From NCBI GenBank assembly GCA_030434875.1, contig JAUISW010000001.1, forward strand, positions 124,001-188,000: DNA of 64,000 bases, read 5' to 3'. The stretch is from Lachnospiraceae bacterium C1.1 (GTDB lineage: Bacteria; Bacillota; Clostridia; Lachnospirales; Lachnospiraceae). The translations under genes and the position numbers were made by a program. The notes under the pieces are model-generated. The model made no database searches and was not told the DNA's origin. It saw nothing but the letters and a program-made list of their open reading frames with translations. Shown piece by piece: positions 44,502 to 53,634 of this stretch; position 1 is the first letter of the stretch; each line of letters starts with the position of its first letter.

Positions 44502-45407
44502 TTGAATACTCAGGTTGAATTTTGCGGAATGAAATTTAAGAATCCGGTAATGAATGCATCAGGGACTTTTGGCAGTGGAATGGAATACTCTTCTCTTACA
44601 GATCTGAACGCACTCGGAGCAATTGTTACAAAGGGAGTTGCGCCAATACCATGGGAGGGCAATCCTACACCGAGAATAGCAGAGACACCTTCGGGAATGA
44701 TGAACGCCATAGGTCTTCAGAATCCCGGTGTTGAGGTGTTCAGAAAAAGAGATCTTAAATTTCTTGAAGATTATGATACAAATGTAATCGTCAATGTATG
44801 CGGTCACTCGATCGAGGAATATGTTGCGGTTACAGATATCCTTTCTGAGGAAAAAAGAGTCGATGCTTTTGAAATAAATGTTTCATGCCCTAATGTTAAA
44901 AGCGGCGGAATTGCCTTTGGAACAGTTCCTTTAGAGCTTGAAAAAGTCACAAAAGAAGTGAAGAAGCATTCTAAGAAGCCCGTGATAATGAAGCTTTCAC
45001 CGAATGTCACAAGTATTTCTGAAATGGCAAAGGCTGCAGAGGCTGCAGGAGCTGATGCGATATCGCTCATAAATACATTTACGGCAATGAAGATCGACAT
45101 TTACAAAAGAAAGTTTGCTATTGCCAATAGAACCGGAGGACTTTCTGGACCGGCTATCCGTCCTATAGCTGTAAGAATGGTATATGAAGCAGCGCACTCT
45201 GTAAAGATACCTGTTATAGGAATGGGAGGAATAGCAAGCGGAGAAGACGCCATAGAATTCCTTATGGCCGGAGCAAAGGCTGTTGCTGTCGGAATGTATA
45301 ATTTTCACAATCCCAATGCAATGACTGATGTAATTGCCGGCATTGAAAAATATATGGAAAAGACCGGAACAGAAGATATAAATGAGATCATCGCACTTGA
45401 TCTTTAA
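44502..45407 (+). CDS. pyrD: Dihydroorotate dehydrogenase B catalytic subunit
   Basis: A class 1B FMN enzyme that oxidises dihydroorotate to orotate, in complex with PyrK. The start is the TTG at 44502, immediately after the pyrK stop, with GAGGAGG 11 bases upstream. The 301 residues show NPVMNASGTFGSG, TKGVAPIPWEGNPTPR, the catalytic Cys region EINVSCPNVKSGG and the FMN-binding GMGGIASGEDAIEF with AGAKAVAVG. Confidence 0.96.
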   Translation: MNTQVEFCGMKFKNPVMNASGTFGSGMEYSSLTDLNALGAIVTKGVAPIPWEGNPTPRIAETPSGMMNAIGLQNPGVEVFRKRDLKFLEDYDTNVIVNVCGHSIEEYVAVTDILSEEKRVDAFEINVSCPNVKSGGIAFGTVPLELEKVTKEVKKHSKKPVIMKLSPNVTSISEMAKAAEAAGADAISLINTFTAMKIDIYKRKFAIANRTGGLSGPAIRPIAVRMVYEAAHSVKIPVIGMGGIASGEDAIEFLMAGAKAVAVGMYNFHNPNAMTDVIAGIEKYMEKTGTEDINEIIALDL

Positions 45408-45421
45408 TGATAAGATAAAGA

Positions 45422-45446
45422 AACCCGCATTTTGCGGGTTTTTTTA
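45422..45446 (+). terminator. Intrinsic terminator after pyrD
   Basis: AACCCGCA (45422-45429) pairs with TGCGGGTT (45433-45440), followed by a T-run. Confidence 0.9.
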
Positions 45447-45533
45447 AATTTCGCATTAAATAATCTATAAGTTATGATCTTGCTTGTCATTATGTACAAA
45501 AAAAACGAGATAAAAAGCTTAAGGAACATGATT

Positions 45534-45563
45534 TTGAACAATATTTTTTCGGATATGTAGTAT
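45534..45563 (+). promoter_or_regulatory. Weak candidate promoter of the mini-chemoreceptor gene
   Basis: TTGAAC (45534-45539) with TAGTAT (45558-45563) at 18 bases. A better -10 TATAAT lies at 45561-45566 but at 21 bases. One of the two is probably used. Confidence 0.35.
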
Positions 45564-45640
45564 AATTAAATAAAGAGCCGACTGGCAGTGGTCCTGATTG
45601 GCGTACTTTAATGCAGACAGAACTTTGGAGGGAAGGTATA

Positions 45641-46261
45641 ATGAAGATTCTTGATTATGTTACAAAAGAAGAATTGCAGGGTATGCAAGAAAAATATGCC
45701 AGGGCATGTAATGTTTCTGTAATGGTTGAGGATATTGCAGGAAAGGCTGTTACCAAGGGCGCTGGAAGGGCAGAAGAGGGTAAAACAAAATTTAATGAGA
45801 ATGTTGTTGTCGGAAATGAAAGGATCGGAAGAGTTGTTATAGGTCAGCTTGACGGTATAGCAAAGGAAGATGATGATCTTCAGGCAGCGGCAGTTTTCTT
45901 TTCACTCGCAGTTGCAAATTGTGTAGAAGTTAAGCGCATGGGCAGTATTGAAAAGGCTATTAATGAAGTTGTAAAGCCTGAAATGGAAATGGCTGAGAAC
46001 AGCGTTAACAACATTACAGGCAGGGCAAAGAAACTTGAAGAGATTGCTTCAAGACAGAATATCCTTACGCTTAATGCTTCCATTGAGGCAGCAAGAGCCG
46101 GCTCAGCAGGATCCGGATTTGCAGTAGTTGCACATCAGATGGGTGATATGTCTAAGAGCTCAGGACTTATATATAATGAAATTGAAAAAGATGCCCATGA
46201 GTTAAAGGGCATCATAAGTAAGATCAATGATGTTCTCAATGATAAGAATCAGGAACAGTGA
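45641..46261 (+). CDS. Soluble mini methyl-accepting (chemoreceptor-like) protein
   Basis: The ATG at 45641 has GGAGGGA upstream. The 206-residue protein has no membrane segment. An N-terminal sensory part (about 5-100) resembles PocR-type ligand domains (MQEKYARACNVSVMVEDIAGKAVTKG). A short helical C-terminal part carries the MCP hairpin-tip sequence EIASRQNILTLNASIEAARAGSAGSGFAVVA. With so short a coiled coil it must be among the shortest receptor classes. The tip is intact, so CheA/CheW binding is possible. No chemotaxis genes are nearby. Confidence 0.75.
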   Translation: MKILDYVTKEELQGMQEKYARACNVSVMVEDIAGKAVTKGAGRAEEGKTKFNENVVVGNERIGRVVIGQLDGIAKEDDDLQAAAVFFSLAVANCVEVKRMGSIEKAINEVVKPEMEMAENSVNNITGRAKKLEEIASRQNILTLNASIEAARAGSAGSGFAVVAHQMGDMSKSSGLIYNEIEKDAHELKGIISKINDVLNDKNQEQ

Positions 46262-46801
46262 TCAATAGTTCTTTTCAGAATTCAGAAATTCAAGCACGCG
46301 CTCCTGCTCGAGTGCGTGCTTTTTTTCACGCCTTTTTTTCTCTTCTTCAAGTGCATCTTCATATTTCATGTATTTCACGCCGGATTCGTTTAAGAGCTCA
46401 AGTCCGAGACCTGTGGGGTATTCGCCCTTGAAAACGACTTTTTTGATGCCTGCCTGAATTATATGTATGCAGCAGAAGACGCAGGGCTGGGTCGTTACAT
46501 AAAGTGTTGCACCGAGACAGCTCGTACCTCGTTTTGCACATTGGTCTATGGCATTGGCTTCAGCATGTCCTGCGCGGCAGAGTTCAAGTCCCTGGCCGGA
46601 TGGAATCCCACGCTTCTTTCTTTCACAGTAGCCGATATCTGTGCAGTGTATCGCTCCTGCGGGTGCTCCATTATAACCGGTTGCGATTATCTGTTTGTCT
46701 TTTATGATCACGGCACCAACCTGTCTTGAAAGGCAGGTACTCCTTATTTTTGAATCCTCAGCGATATCCATCGCCCATTCGGTAAAAAGTTTTCTTTCCA
46801 T
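46262..46801 (-). CDS. dCMP deaminase / ComEB-like cytidine deaminase
   Basis: The 179-residue zinc deaminase has the catalytic HAE (CRAGHAEANAIDQC) and the zinc Cys pair in TQPCVFCCIHIIQAG. SCLSRQVGAVI-type sequences near the N-terminus place it in the deoxycytidylate deaminase group, which makes dUMP for thymidylate synthesis. The Glu/Lys-rich C-terminal helix is non-catalytic. It is convergent with the mini-chemoreceptor gene, and the stop codons are adjacent with no terminator between. Confidence 0.88.
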   Translation of the reverse strand: MERKLFTEWAMDIAEDSKIRSTCLSRQVGAVIIKDKQIIATGYNGAPAGAIHCTDIGYCERKKRGIPSGQGLELCRAGHAEANAIDQCAKRGTSCLGATLYVTTQPCVFCCIHIIQAGIKKVVFKGEYPTGLGLELLNESGVKYMKYEDALEEEKKRREKKHALEQERVLEFLNSEKNY

Positions 46802-46904
46802 ATGTTTTTCTCCTGACTTTCCTTAGATTTTAATCTGCTGAAAGATAGGTGTCAATAATCACTTTTACTTGATATAATTCCTATAAAAGTTTACAATAAT
46901 AATT

Positions 46905-47672
46905 ATGATCAGAGTAATAGCTAATGGAGATGATTTCGGTAGAACAGCCGGCATAAACCGTGCCATAACCGAATCTTTTAAAAGACGTATCCTTACCGGT
47001 ACGACATTAATGGTTAATATGCCGTATGCAGATGAGGCTGTTAGTCTTGCCCGGGAGTATGGATTTGAAGAGGCAGTGGGATTGCATTTAAATCTTACAA
47101 GCGGAACTCCGCTTACGGATGAGATAAAAAAATACAGCCGGTTTTGCGGGAAAAACGGGAATTTTAATGCTGAATTTGAGCAGCATACAATATCGAGGCT
47201 TTGCATATCAAAGGGGGAAAGCGAGGCTTTAAGAAAAGAAATCGAGGCTCAGATACAAAAATATTATTCATACGGTCTTCCTGCCAGGCACCTTGATTCA
47301 CATCATCATGTGCATACGGACAGATCGGTAATGAATATGCTGATGCCTTTATTGAAAAAGTATAATTTCAGATCAGTAAGGCTGAGCCGTAATCTTTTCA
47401 GGAAAATAAATCCCGCAAAAAAAGTATATAAGGAAATATTTAACCGGAGACTAAAAAGAGAAATAAGAGTGACTTCGGATTATTTTGGTTCTTATGATGA
47501 CCTTAAAGCAATGTCGGCTTATTTAAAGCCGGACTGTCTTGTCGAGCTTATGCTTCATCCCATGTATGATGAAAAGGGAAGGTTAACAGATTCAATGAAT
47601 CTTCCGATAGAAGAGGTGGAAGGCCTACTGGATTCACTGAAGGCGGAAAGACAGGCTTATTATCTGGTTTAA
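46905..47672 (+). CDS. ChbG/YdjC-family carbohydrate deacetylase
   Basis: The 255-residue protein has the YdjC metal-site pattern: ANGDDFGRTAGIN (catalytic Asp pair), VGLHLNLTSGTPL, HLDSHHHVHTDRSV (metal His) and the late VELMLHPM. Relatives remove acetyl groups from N-acetylated sugars such as diacetylchitobiose. The substrate here is unknown. It lies 14 bases before gdpP and may share its transcript. Confidence 0.85.
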   Translation: MIRVIANGDDFGRTAGINRAITESFKRRILTGTTLMVNMPYADEAVSLAREYGFEEAVGLHLNLTSGTPLTDEIKKYSRFCGKNGNFNAEFEQHTISRLCISKGESEALRKEIEAQIQKYYSYGLPARHLDSHHHVHTDRSVMNMLMPLLKKYNFRSVRLSRNLFRKINPAKKVYKEIFNRRLKREIRVTSDYFGSYDDLKAMSAYLKPDCLVELMLHPMYDEKGRLTDSMNLPIEEVEGLLDSLKAERQAYYLV

Positions 47673-47686
47673 GTTGAGGAGAGAAA

Positions 47687-49717
47687 ATGACTAAGAAATT
47701 TAAGCTGAATGGCGCATTACAGCGTTATGCTGAATGGCCTATACTGCTTTCAATTCTGCTTGCGCTGCCAACAGCGGCGACTCTTATTCTAAATCCCAGA
47801 CACAGTTTTATACCGTTGGTAACATGGTTGGTGCTCGTAATATTTTCGATTTTTATTTATATTTACAGCAGAACTGCGTTAAAGAGGGAATTAATTAACT
47901 TTGCAACACAGTATGGACAGGTACAGAGAGACTTGCTTAAAGGGCTTGCGATCCCTTATGCGCTTTTGGATGAAACAGGACGATTTCTATGGAGCAATGC
48001 CGGTTTTTCAGCGATAATCCATAAAGACAGGTTTTATTCGAAATCAATAAGCTCTTTCTTCCCGGAAATAACCAGGGATAAACTTCCTACGGATGAAAAT
48101 ACTGTTTCGCTGGATCTCAATTATGAGAACAGGATCTATCAGGTTGATATGAGAAAGATAAGCATGAAGCCTGATAATAATGATGGTGGTTTCGAAGGAA
48201 GTCTCATAACTGTATTTCTCTTTGATGAGACGGATATGCGCATGTATATCAGACTTCGTCAGGAACAGTCACTTGTTGCAGGCCTTATCTATATCGACAA
48301 CTATTCTGAGGCACTTGAAAGTGTTGAAGATGTAAGACGTTCACTGCTCATGGCGCTGATAGACAGAAAGATCAACAAGTATTTTCAGGCTTATGATGCA
48401 ATAGTTAAAAAACTTGAAAAAGATAAGTATTTTGTCATTATGAAAAGAGTTTCTTTTGACAAGATGCAGGAAACACGTTTTGATATACTCGAAGATGTCA
48501 AGACAGTAAGTATAGGTAATGAGATGGCTATCACGCTTTCAATCGGCTTTGGACTTGAAAGTGATTCTTTCCTCCAGGATAATCTATATGCCAAGAATGC
48601 CATAGATCTGGCGCTTGGACGAGGAGGAGACCAGGCTGTTGTAAAGACGAATGAAAAGGTTGAGTATTTTGGTGGAAAGAGCCAGCAGGTAGAGAGAAAT
48701 ACGAGAGTTAAGGCACGAGTTAAGGCTCATGCGCTTAAGGAAATAATTGAGTCTAAGGAACAGATCCTAGTAATGGGTCATAAAAATACCGATATAGACA
48801 GCTTTGGAGCTGCAATGGGTATTTACAGGGCAGCAACAGAATGTGAAACAAGATGTCATGTTGTGATAAATGAAGTCACACCTTCGATAAAGCCTTTTGC
48901 AGACGGCGTTATAGAGGATCCGGCTTATGATACGGATGTCTTTGTTACAAGCTCTGAGGCTATACAGATATGCGAGATGACATCGGCAGCGGTAATAGTC
49001 GTTGATACGAACAAGCCGAAGATAACAGAGTGTCCGGAGCTTTTAGAGATAGCCAAGACAATAGTTGTACTTGATCATCACAGAATAAGTCCTGACCGTA
49101 TAACAAATGCTACGCTCTCATATGTAGAGTCTTATGCTTCAAGTGCCTGTGAGATGGTATCCGAGATCCTTCAATATATTTCGGATGATGTTAAAATAAA
49201 GCCTATAGAGGCAGACTGTCTTTATGCCGGTATCATGATAGATACTAATAATTTTATGACAAAGACAGGAGTAAGGACGTTTGAGGCAGCGGCGTTTTTA
49301 AGACGTAATGGTGCAAATATCACCAGGGTTAGGAAGCTTTTCAGAAATGACCTTGAGGATTTCCAGGCCAGAGCTGAGGCAGTCCAGAGCGCAGAGCTTT
49401 ATAAGGGAGGCTATGCAATTTCACAGTCTCCTGGTAATATTGAATCACCCACTGTGACAGCAGCACAGGCTGCAAACGAGCTTTTAAACATTAATCTTGT
49501 AAAAGCTTCATTTGTACTTACAGAGTATCAGAACAGAATATTTATAAGTGCCCGTTCCATAGATGAGGTTAATGTACAGATAATCATGGAGAGACTTGGC
49601 GGCGGAGGTCATATGAACATTGCCGGAGCGCAGATAGACGGACATACGATAGAAGAAGCAAGAGAAATGCTTAAGACAACAATAGATGAAATGATCGAGG
49701 AAGGAGCATTAAACTGA
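47687..49717 (+). CDS. gdpP: Cyclic-di-AMP phosphodiesterase GdpP
   Basis: A membrane DHH/DHHA1 phosphodiesterase that degrades c-di-AMP. In 676 residues it has two N-terminal transmembrane helices (about 15-65), a PAS-like domain (about 85-150), a degenerate GGDEF domain (about 170-305) and DHH motifs HKNTDIDSFGAA (about 364), VVDTNKP, VLDHHRIS (about 462) and MIDTNNFMTKTG, ending in the DHHA1 motif GGGGHMNIAG. The ATG follows GAGGAGA. It overlaps rplI by one base, the usual gdpP-rplI-dnaB order in Firmicutes. Confidence 0.95.
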   Translation: MTKKFKLNGALQRYAEWPILLSILLALPTAATLILNPRHSFIPLVTWLVLVIFSIFIYIYSRTALKRELINFATQYGQVQRDLLKGLAIPYALLDETGRFLWSNAGFSAIIHKDRFYSKSISSFFPEITRDKLPTDENTVSLDLNYENRIYQVDMRKISMKPDNNDGGFEGSLITVFLFDETDMRMYIRLRQEQSLVAGLIYIDNYSEALESVEDVRRSLLMALIDRKINKYFQAYDAIVKKLEKDKYFVIMKRVSFDKMQETRFDILEDVKTVSIGNEMAITLSIGFGLESDSFLQDNLYAKNAIDLALGRGGDQAVVKTNEKVEYFGGKSQQVERNTRVKARVKAHALKEIIESKEQILVMGHKNTDIDSFGAAMGIYRAATECETRCHVVINEVTPSIKPFADGVIEDPAYDTDVFVTSSEAIQICEMTSAAVIVVDTNKPKITECPELLEIAKTIVVLDHHRISPDRITNATLSYVESYASSACEMVSEILQYISDDVKIKPIEADCLYAGIMIDTNNFMTKTGVRTFEAAAFLRRNGANITRVRKLFRNDLEDFQARAEAVQSAELYKGGYAISQSPGNIESPTVTAAQAANELLNINLVKASFVLTEYQNRIFISARSIDEVNVQIIMERLGGGGHMNIAGAQIDGHTIEEAREMLKTTIDEMIEEGALN

Positions 49718-50163
49718 TGAAAGTTATTTTATTAAAAGATGTAAAGGCACAGGGAAAAAAAGGTGACGTTATAGAAGTCAGCGAGGGATATGCAAGAAAT
49801 TTCCTCTTAAAGAAAGGTCTTGGTGTTGAAGCCAACGCACAGAATCTTAATGAGATCAAGCTTAAGAAGGCAAATGATGAAAAGGTTGCAGCTGAGGAAC
49901 TTGCAGCAGCAAAGGAATATGCTGAGAAAATAAAGGATCAGAAGATCTTATTAAAGATCAAGGCAGGAGAGAACGGAAGAGTTTTCGGATCAGTATCTTC
50001 AAAAGAAATAGCAGAAGCTGCAAAAGATCAGAAGGGCTTTGAAATCGATAAGAAAAAAATCGTCATAAATGAACCGATCAAGAACCTTGGAACCTATAAG
50101 CTTCCTGTAAAGCTTCATCCTCAGGTAACAGGAGAAATAACCGTAAGTGTTGAGGCTCTTTGA
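49717..50163 (+). CDS. rplI: 50S ribosomal protein L9
   Basis: bL9 has an N-terminal RNA-binding domain (KVILLKDVKAQGKKGDVIEVSEGYARNFL, including the conserved Gly-Lys loop), a long connecting helix (about 45-75) and a C-terminal domain (VTGEITVSVEAL at the end). The 148-residue length is normal. TGATG overlap with gdpP couples translation. Confidence 0.97.
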   Translation: MKVILLKDVKAQGKKGDVIEVSEGYARNFLLKKGLGVEANAQNLNEIKLKKANDEKVAAEELAAAKEYAEKIKDQKILLKIKAGENGRVFGSVSSKEIAEAAKDQKGFEIDKKKIVINEPIKNLGTYKLPVKLHPQVTGEITVSVEAL

Positions 50164-50220
50164 TATTAGGTCTGCATAAGTTATTTGAGATAAGTTTGGC
50201 AAAAAGTAAAGGTTTAAGAA

Positions 50221-51576
50221 ATGGATGTTGAAAATATAGTTAAAAGACAGCCGCCATATTCAGCCGATGCCGAGAAATCGGTCATCGGCTCTATGTTTCT
50301 TGGCAGAGATGCCATAATGAAGGCTACGGAAATACTGACGGCTGATGATTTTTATACGAGACAGTACGGGATCATGTTTGAAGCCATCAGAAGACTTTCT
50401 GAAGAAGGAAAGCCGGTTGACCAGGTTACGATAATTACTGCACTTGAGGCACTTGGAGCTCCGGAAGAGATAAAAAATCCTGAATTCATAGCGGGAATAA
50501 TAAGTTATGTTCCTTCCAGCGTAAATGTTGGTGATTATGCTAAGATGGTCCGCGACTACGCAGTAAAGAGAAGACTTATAAAAGTCAATGAAGAAATTGC
50601 CGCTGACTGCTATTCAGGACAATTTTCTACAGAGGATCTGCTTGCAGAAACAGAAAAGAAGATATTTGATATCATACAGAATCAGGGAGGAGGAGCAGAT
50701 CTCGTCCCTATAAGCAGGATTGTAATGAATGTTCTTGATAACATTCAGACTGCTGCAAAAAATTCAAGTACAGTTACGGGAATTGAGACAGGCTTTAGGG
50801 AACTTGATTTTAAGACAGCAGGTTTCCAGCGTTCTGATCTGATACTTATCGCAGCCAGACCTTCAATGGGAAAGACTGCATTTGCTTTGAATATAGGTGA
50901 GTATGCCTGCTTCAGAAAGAACAGGAATGTAATGATATTTTCTCTGGAAATGTCAAAGGAACAGCTTGTAAGCCGTCTTATTGCAATGGAGTCCTATGTG
51001 GATTCGGGAAAGATGCGTATAGGTGATCTTGCGGATTCTGAATGGGACAAGGTAGTCGAAGGCGGAGGAATAATCGGGCGTTCCAATCTTATGATAGATG
51101 ATACTCCGGCAATTTCCATTGCCGAGATGCGCTCAAAATGCAGAAAAGCCCAGCTTGAGCATGGCCAGCTGGATATGATCATAATTGACTATCTCCAGCT
51201 CATGACAGGAAATAATGCCGGAAGGGATGCATCAAGACAGCAGGAGATCTCTGATATTTCCCGAGCATTAAAGGCACTGGCGAGAGAACTCAAGGTTCCT
51301 GTGGTTGCTCTTTCGCAGCTTTCCCGAGCGGTAGAGCAGAGACCGGATCACAGACCGATGCTTTCAGATCTTCGTGAATCCGGAGCTATCGAGCAGGATG
51401 CCGATGTAGTTATGTTTATTTATCGTGATGATTACTATCATCCTGATACGGAAAAGAAAAATATAGCGGATATAATCATAGCCAAACAGAGAAATGGTTC
51501 CATCGGTACGATAGAACTTGCATGGCTGCCGCAGTACACTAAATTTGCCAACCCGGACAGACAGGAGAACAATTAA
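50221..51576 (+). CDS. dnaB: Replicative DNA helicase
   Basis: A hexameric RecA-type helicase that drives the fork. The N-terminal primase-interaction domain (about 8-110, PPYSADAEKSVIGSMFL) precedes the ATPase core with Walker A ARPSMGKTAFALN, FSLEMSKEQLV, Walker B MIIIDYLQLM, and LSQLSRAVEQR with DLRESGAIEQDADVV. Length 451. The start follows AAAGGTTTAAGAA, a weak site. Confidence 0.97.
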   Translation: MDVENIVKRQPPYSADAEKSVIGSMFLGRDAIMKATEILTADDFYTRQYGIMFEAIRRLSEEGKPVDQVTIITALEALGAPEEIKNPEFIAGIISYVPSSVNVGDYAKMVRDYAVKRRLIKVNEEIAADCYSGQFSTEDLLAETEKKIFDIIQNQGGGADLVPISRIVMNVLDNIQTAAKNSSTVTGIETGFRELDFKTAGFQRSDLILIAARPSMGKTAFALNIGEYACFRKNRNVMIFSLEMSKEQLVSRLIAMESYVDSGKMRIGDLADSEWDKVVEGGGIIGRSNLMIDDTPAISIAEMRSKCRKAQLEHGQLDMIIIDYLQLMTGNNAGRDASRQQEISDISRALKALARELKVPVVALSQLSRAVEQRPDHRPMLSDLRESGAIEQDADVVMFIYRDDYYHPDTEKKNIADIIIAKQRNGSIGTIELAWLPQYTKFANPDRQENN

Positions 51577-52191
51577 ATGGGTGGAATTTTTAATTATGAC
51601 GGACCTCTTTTCAGATTTCTTGATAAGGCGGTCAATATAATCATTTTGAATGTCCTTTTTTTGATATGCTCCATACCTATATTTACAATCGGAGCTTCAA
51701 TGACAGCATTATATTATATGACCCTTAAGCTTGCGGCAGGAGAAGAGGGCTATATAGTACAGGGATTTTTTAAGTCTTTTAAGCAGAATTTTAAGCAGGC
51801 GACGATAATATGGCTGATAATGATGCTGATAGCTGTAGTTTTCAGACTGGATTTTTATGCAGTGAACAGCTTTGGCGCAACAACATTTTCAACAGTTTTA
51901 AGAGTAGGTCTTATAGCGATCTTTATCATCTGGCTTATTGAACTTTCGTATGTATTTCCGGTTCTTTCACATTTCGAGAACACTGTTAAAGCTACGATGA
52001 AGAACGCCCTTGCGATGGCGATCGCATCACTTCCGATGACGGTGATAATTTTCCTTATCTGGAGTGGTGCAGGATTTATTGAGTACATTTTTTTCTGGAG
52101 AGCAGTACCTATCATACTTATGGTAGGCTTTTCCGGACCTGCGTTTCTATCTTCGTTTGTTTTTAGGAAGGTTTTCAAAAAATATCAATAA
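51577..52191 (+). CDS. DUF624 (YesL-like) membrane protein
   Basis: The 204-residue protein has about four to five hydrophobic helices (AVNIIILNVLFLICSIPIFTIGASM, TIIWLIMMLIAVVFRLDF, VGLIAIFIIWLIELSYVF, IASLPMTVIIFLIW, VPIILMVGFSGPAFLSSF) and the DUF624 features FNYDGPLFRFLDK, GASMTALYYMTLKL, EGYIVQGFFKSFKQNFKQA. The family often accompanies sugar ABC transporters, like yesL in Bacillus, and here the ATPase gene msmX/ugpC follows. Its ATG directly abuts the dnaB stop. Function unknown. Confidence 0.8.
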   Translation: MGGIFNYDGPLFRFLDKAVNIIILNVLFLICSIPIFTIGASMTALYYMTLKLAAGEEGYIVQGFFKSFKQNFKQATIIWLIMMLIAVVFRLDFYAVNSFGATTFSTVLRVGLIAIFIIWLIELSYVFPVLSHFENTVKATMKNALAMAIASLPMTVIIFLIWSGAGFIEYIFFWRAVPIILMVGFSGPAFLSSFVFRKVFKKYQ

Positions 52192-52357
52192 TTCTATCAA
52201 CATGGCACAAAAGGATGAACTGTCATTGGACAAGGTGCATAGAGATTTTTGATTTTTTTTGGTGAAGACAGGCATGTTCAGAACCTGAGGGCTTTGTTAT
52301 AATTTTCTCATCATCAAACAAGTGCACAGATTTTAGTGCAGTTTCAGAGGAGGAAAT

Positions 52358-53485
52358 ATGGCAAGCTTATCATTACAGCATGTATGCAAAAAGTACCCTA
52401 ACGGTTTCGAAGCAGTTAAAGACTTTAATCTTGAGATAGCAGATAAAGAGTTTATCATATTCGTAGGCCCTTCAGGATGTGGAAAATCCACAACACTTCG
52501 TATGATCGCAGGACTTGAGGAGATTTCATCCGGCGAACTTAAGATCGACGGAAAAGTAGTAAACGATGTAGAGCCTAAGGACAGAGATATCGCAATGGTA
52601 TTCCAGAACTACGCTCTTTATCCTCATATGACAGTATATGACAACATGGCATTCGGACTTAAGCTTCGTAAAGTTCCGAAGGATCAGATCGACAAGCAGG
52701 TTCGTGAAGCTGCTGCAATCCTTGATCTTGATAAGCTCCTTGATCGTAAGCCGAAGGCTCTCTCCGGTGGTCAGAGACAGCGAGTTGCAATGGGACGTGC
52801 TATCGTTCGTAATCCTAAGGTATTCCTTATGGATGAGCCTCTTTCAAACCTTGATGCAAAGCTTCGTGTACAGATGAGAATTGAGATCGCAAAGCTTCAT
52901 CAGAGACTTGGAACCACCATCATCTACGTTACACATGACCAGACAGAGGCTATGACACTTGGTACCAGAATCGTAGTTATGAAGGACGGTGTTGTTCAGC
53001 AGGTAGATACACCTCAGAACCTTTACGAGAAGCCGGCTAACCTCTTTGTAGCAGGTTTCATGGGATCACCTCAGATGAACTTCCTTGATGCTACAGTTCG
53101 TGTAAATGGCGATAGGGCATCTCTTGAGGTTGTTGACAACGGAGTAAAGCACAACATTCCGCTTCCTCCTGCTAAGTCCAAGAAGATCATCGAGGGCGGT
53201 TATGCAGATAAGGCTGTAACATTTGGTATCAGACCTGAGGATGTATATGATTCACAGATGGCTGTAGAGACACTTCCTAAGGAGGCATCTTTCGAGACAT
53301 CTATCAGAGTATATGAGCTTCTCGGTGCAGAAGTATTCCTTTACTTTGATTTCGCAGGCTTCTCAATGACAGCCCGTGTAGATCCCAGAACTACAGCAAG
53401 ACCTGGCGATAAGTGCAAATTCGTTATCGATACTGAGAAGATTCACGTATTTGATAAGGAAACACAGAAGGTTATCACCAACTAA
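52358..53485 (+). CDS. Carbohydrate ABC transporter ATPase, MsmX/UgpC type
   Basis: The 375-residue ATPase has Walker A VGPSGCGKSTT, Q-loop VFQNYALYPHM, signature LSGGQRQRVAMGRA, Walker B FLMDEPLSNLDA, the switch TIIYVTHDQ and C-terminal TOBE/OB domains (about 240-375), all in the MalK/UgpC/MsmX style. Such ATPases are shared by many sugar importers, and no permease genes are adjacent. Its codon use is strongly biased, and an AGAGGAGG site indicates high expression. It has its own terminator. Confidence 0.92.
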   Translation: MASLSLQHVCKKYPNGFEAVKDFNLEIADKEFIIFVGPSGCGKSTTLRMIAGLEEISSGELKIDGKVVNDVEPKDRDIAMVFQNYALYPHMTVYDNMAFGLKLRKVPKDQIDKQVREAAAILDLDKLLDRKPKALSGGQRQRVAMGRAIVRNPKVFLMDEPLSNLDAKLRVQMRIEIAKLHQRLGTTIIYVTHDQTEAMTLGTRIVVMKDGVVQQVDTPQNLYEKPANLFVAGFMGSPQMNFLDATVRVNGDRASLEVVDNGVKHNIPLPPAKSKKIIEGGYADKAVTFGIRPEDVYDSQMAVETLPKEASFETSIRVYELLGAEVFLYFDFAGFSMTARVDPRTTARPGDKCKFVIDTEKIHVFDKETQKVITN

Positions 53486-53503
53486 TATTTATCCGGATAT
53501 TCT

Positions 53504-53536
53504 AAGGACGTCTCTTTTGAGGCGTCCTTTTTTTGC
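53504..53536 (+). terminator. Intrinsic terminator after the ABC ATPase
   Basis: AAGGACG (53504-53510) pairs with CGTCCTT (53523-53529), followed by a T-run. Confidence 0.88.
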
Positions 53537-53634
53537 CCGGAGAAAACTTGTTTATTGCAAAAGAAAAATTATTGCGATATACTAGGTTGATAATGCCTGT
53601 TTTACTGATTTATATATGGAAGGTGAAATAATTA

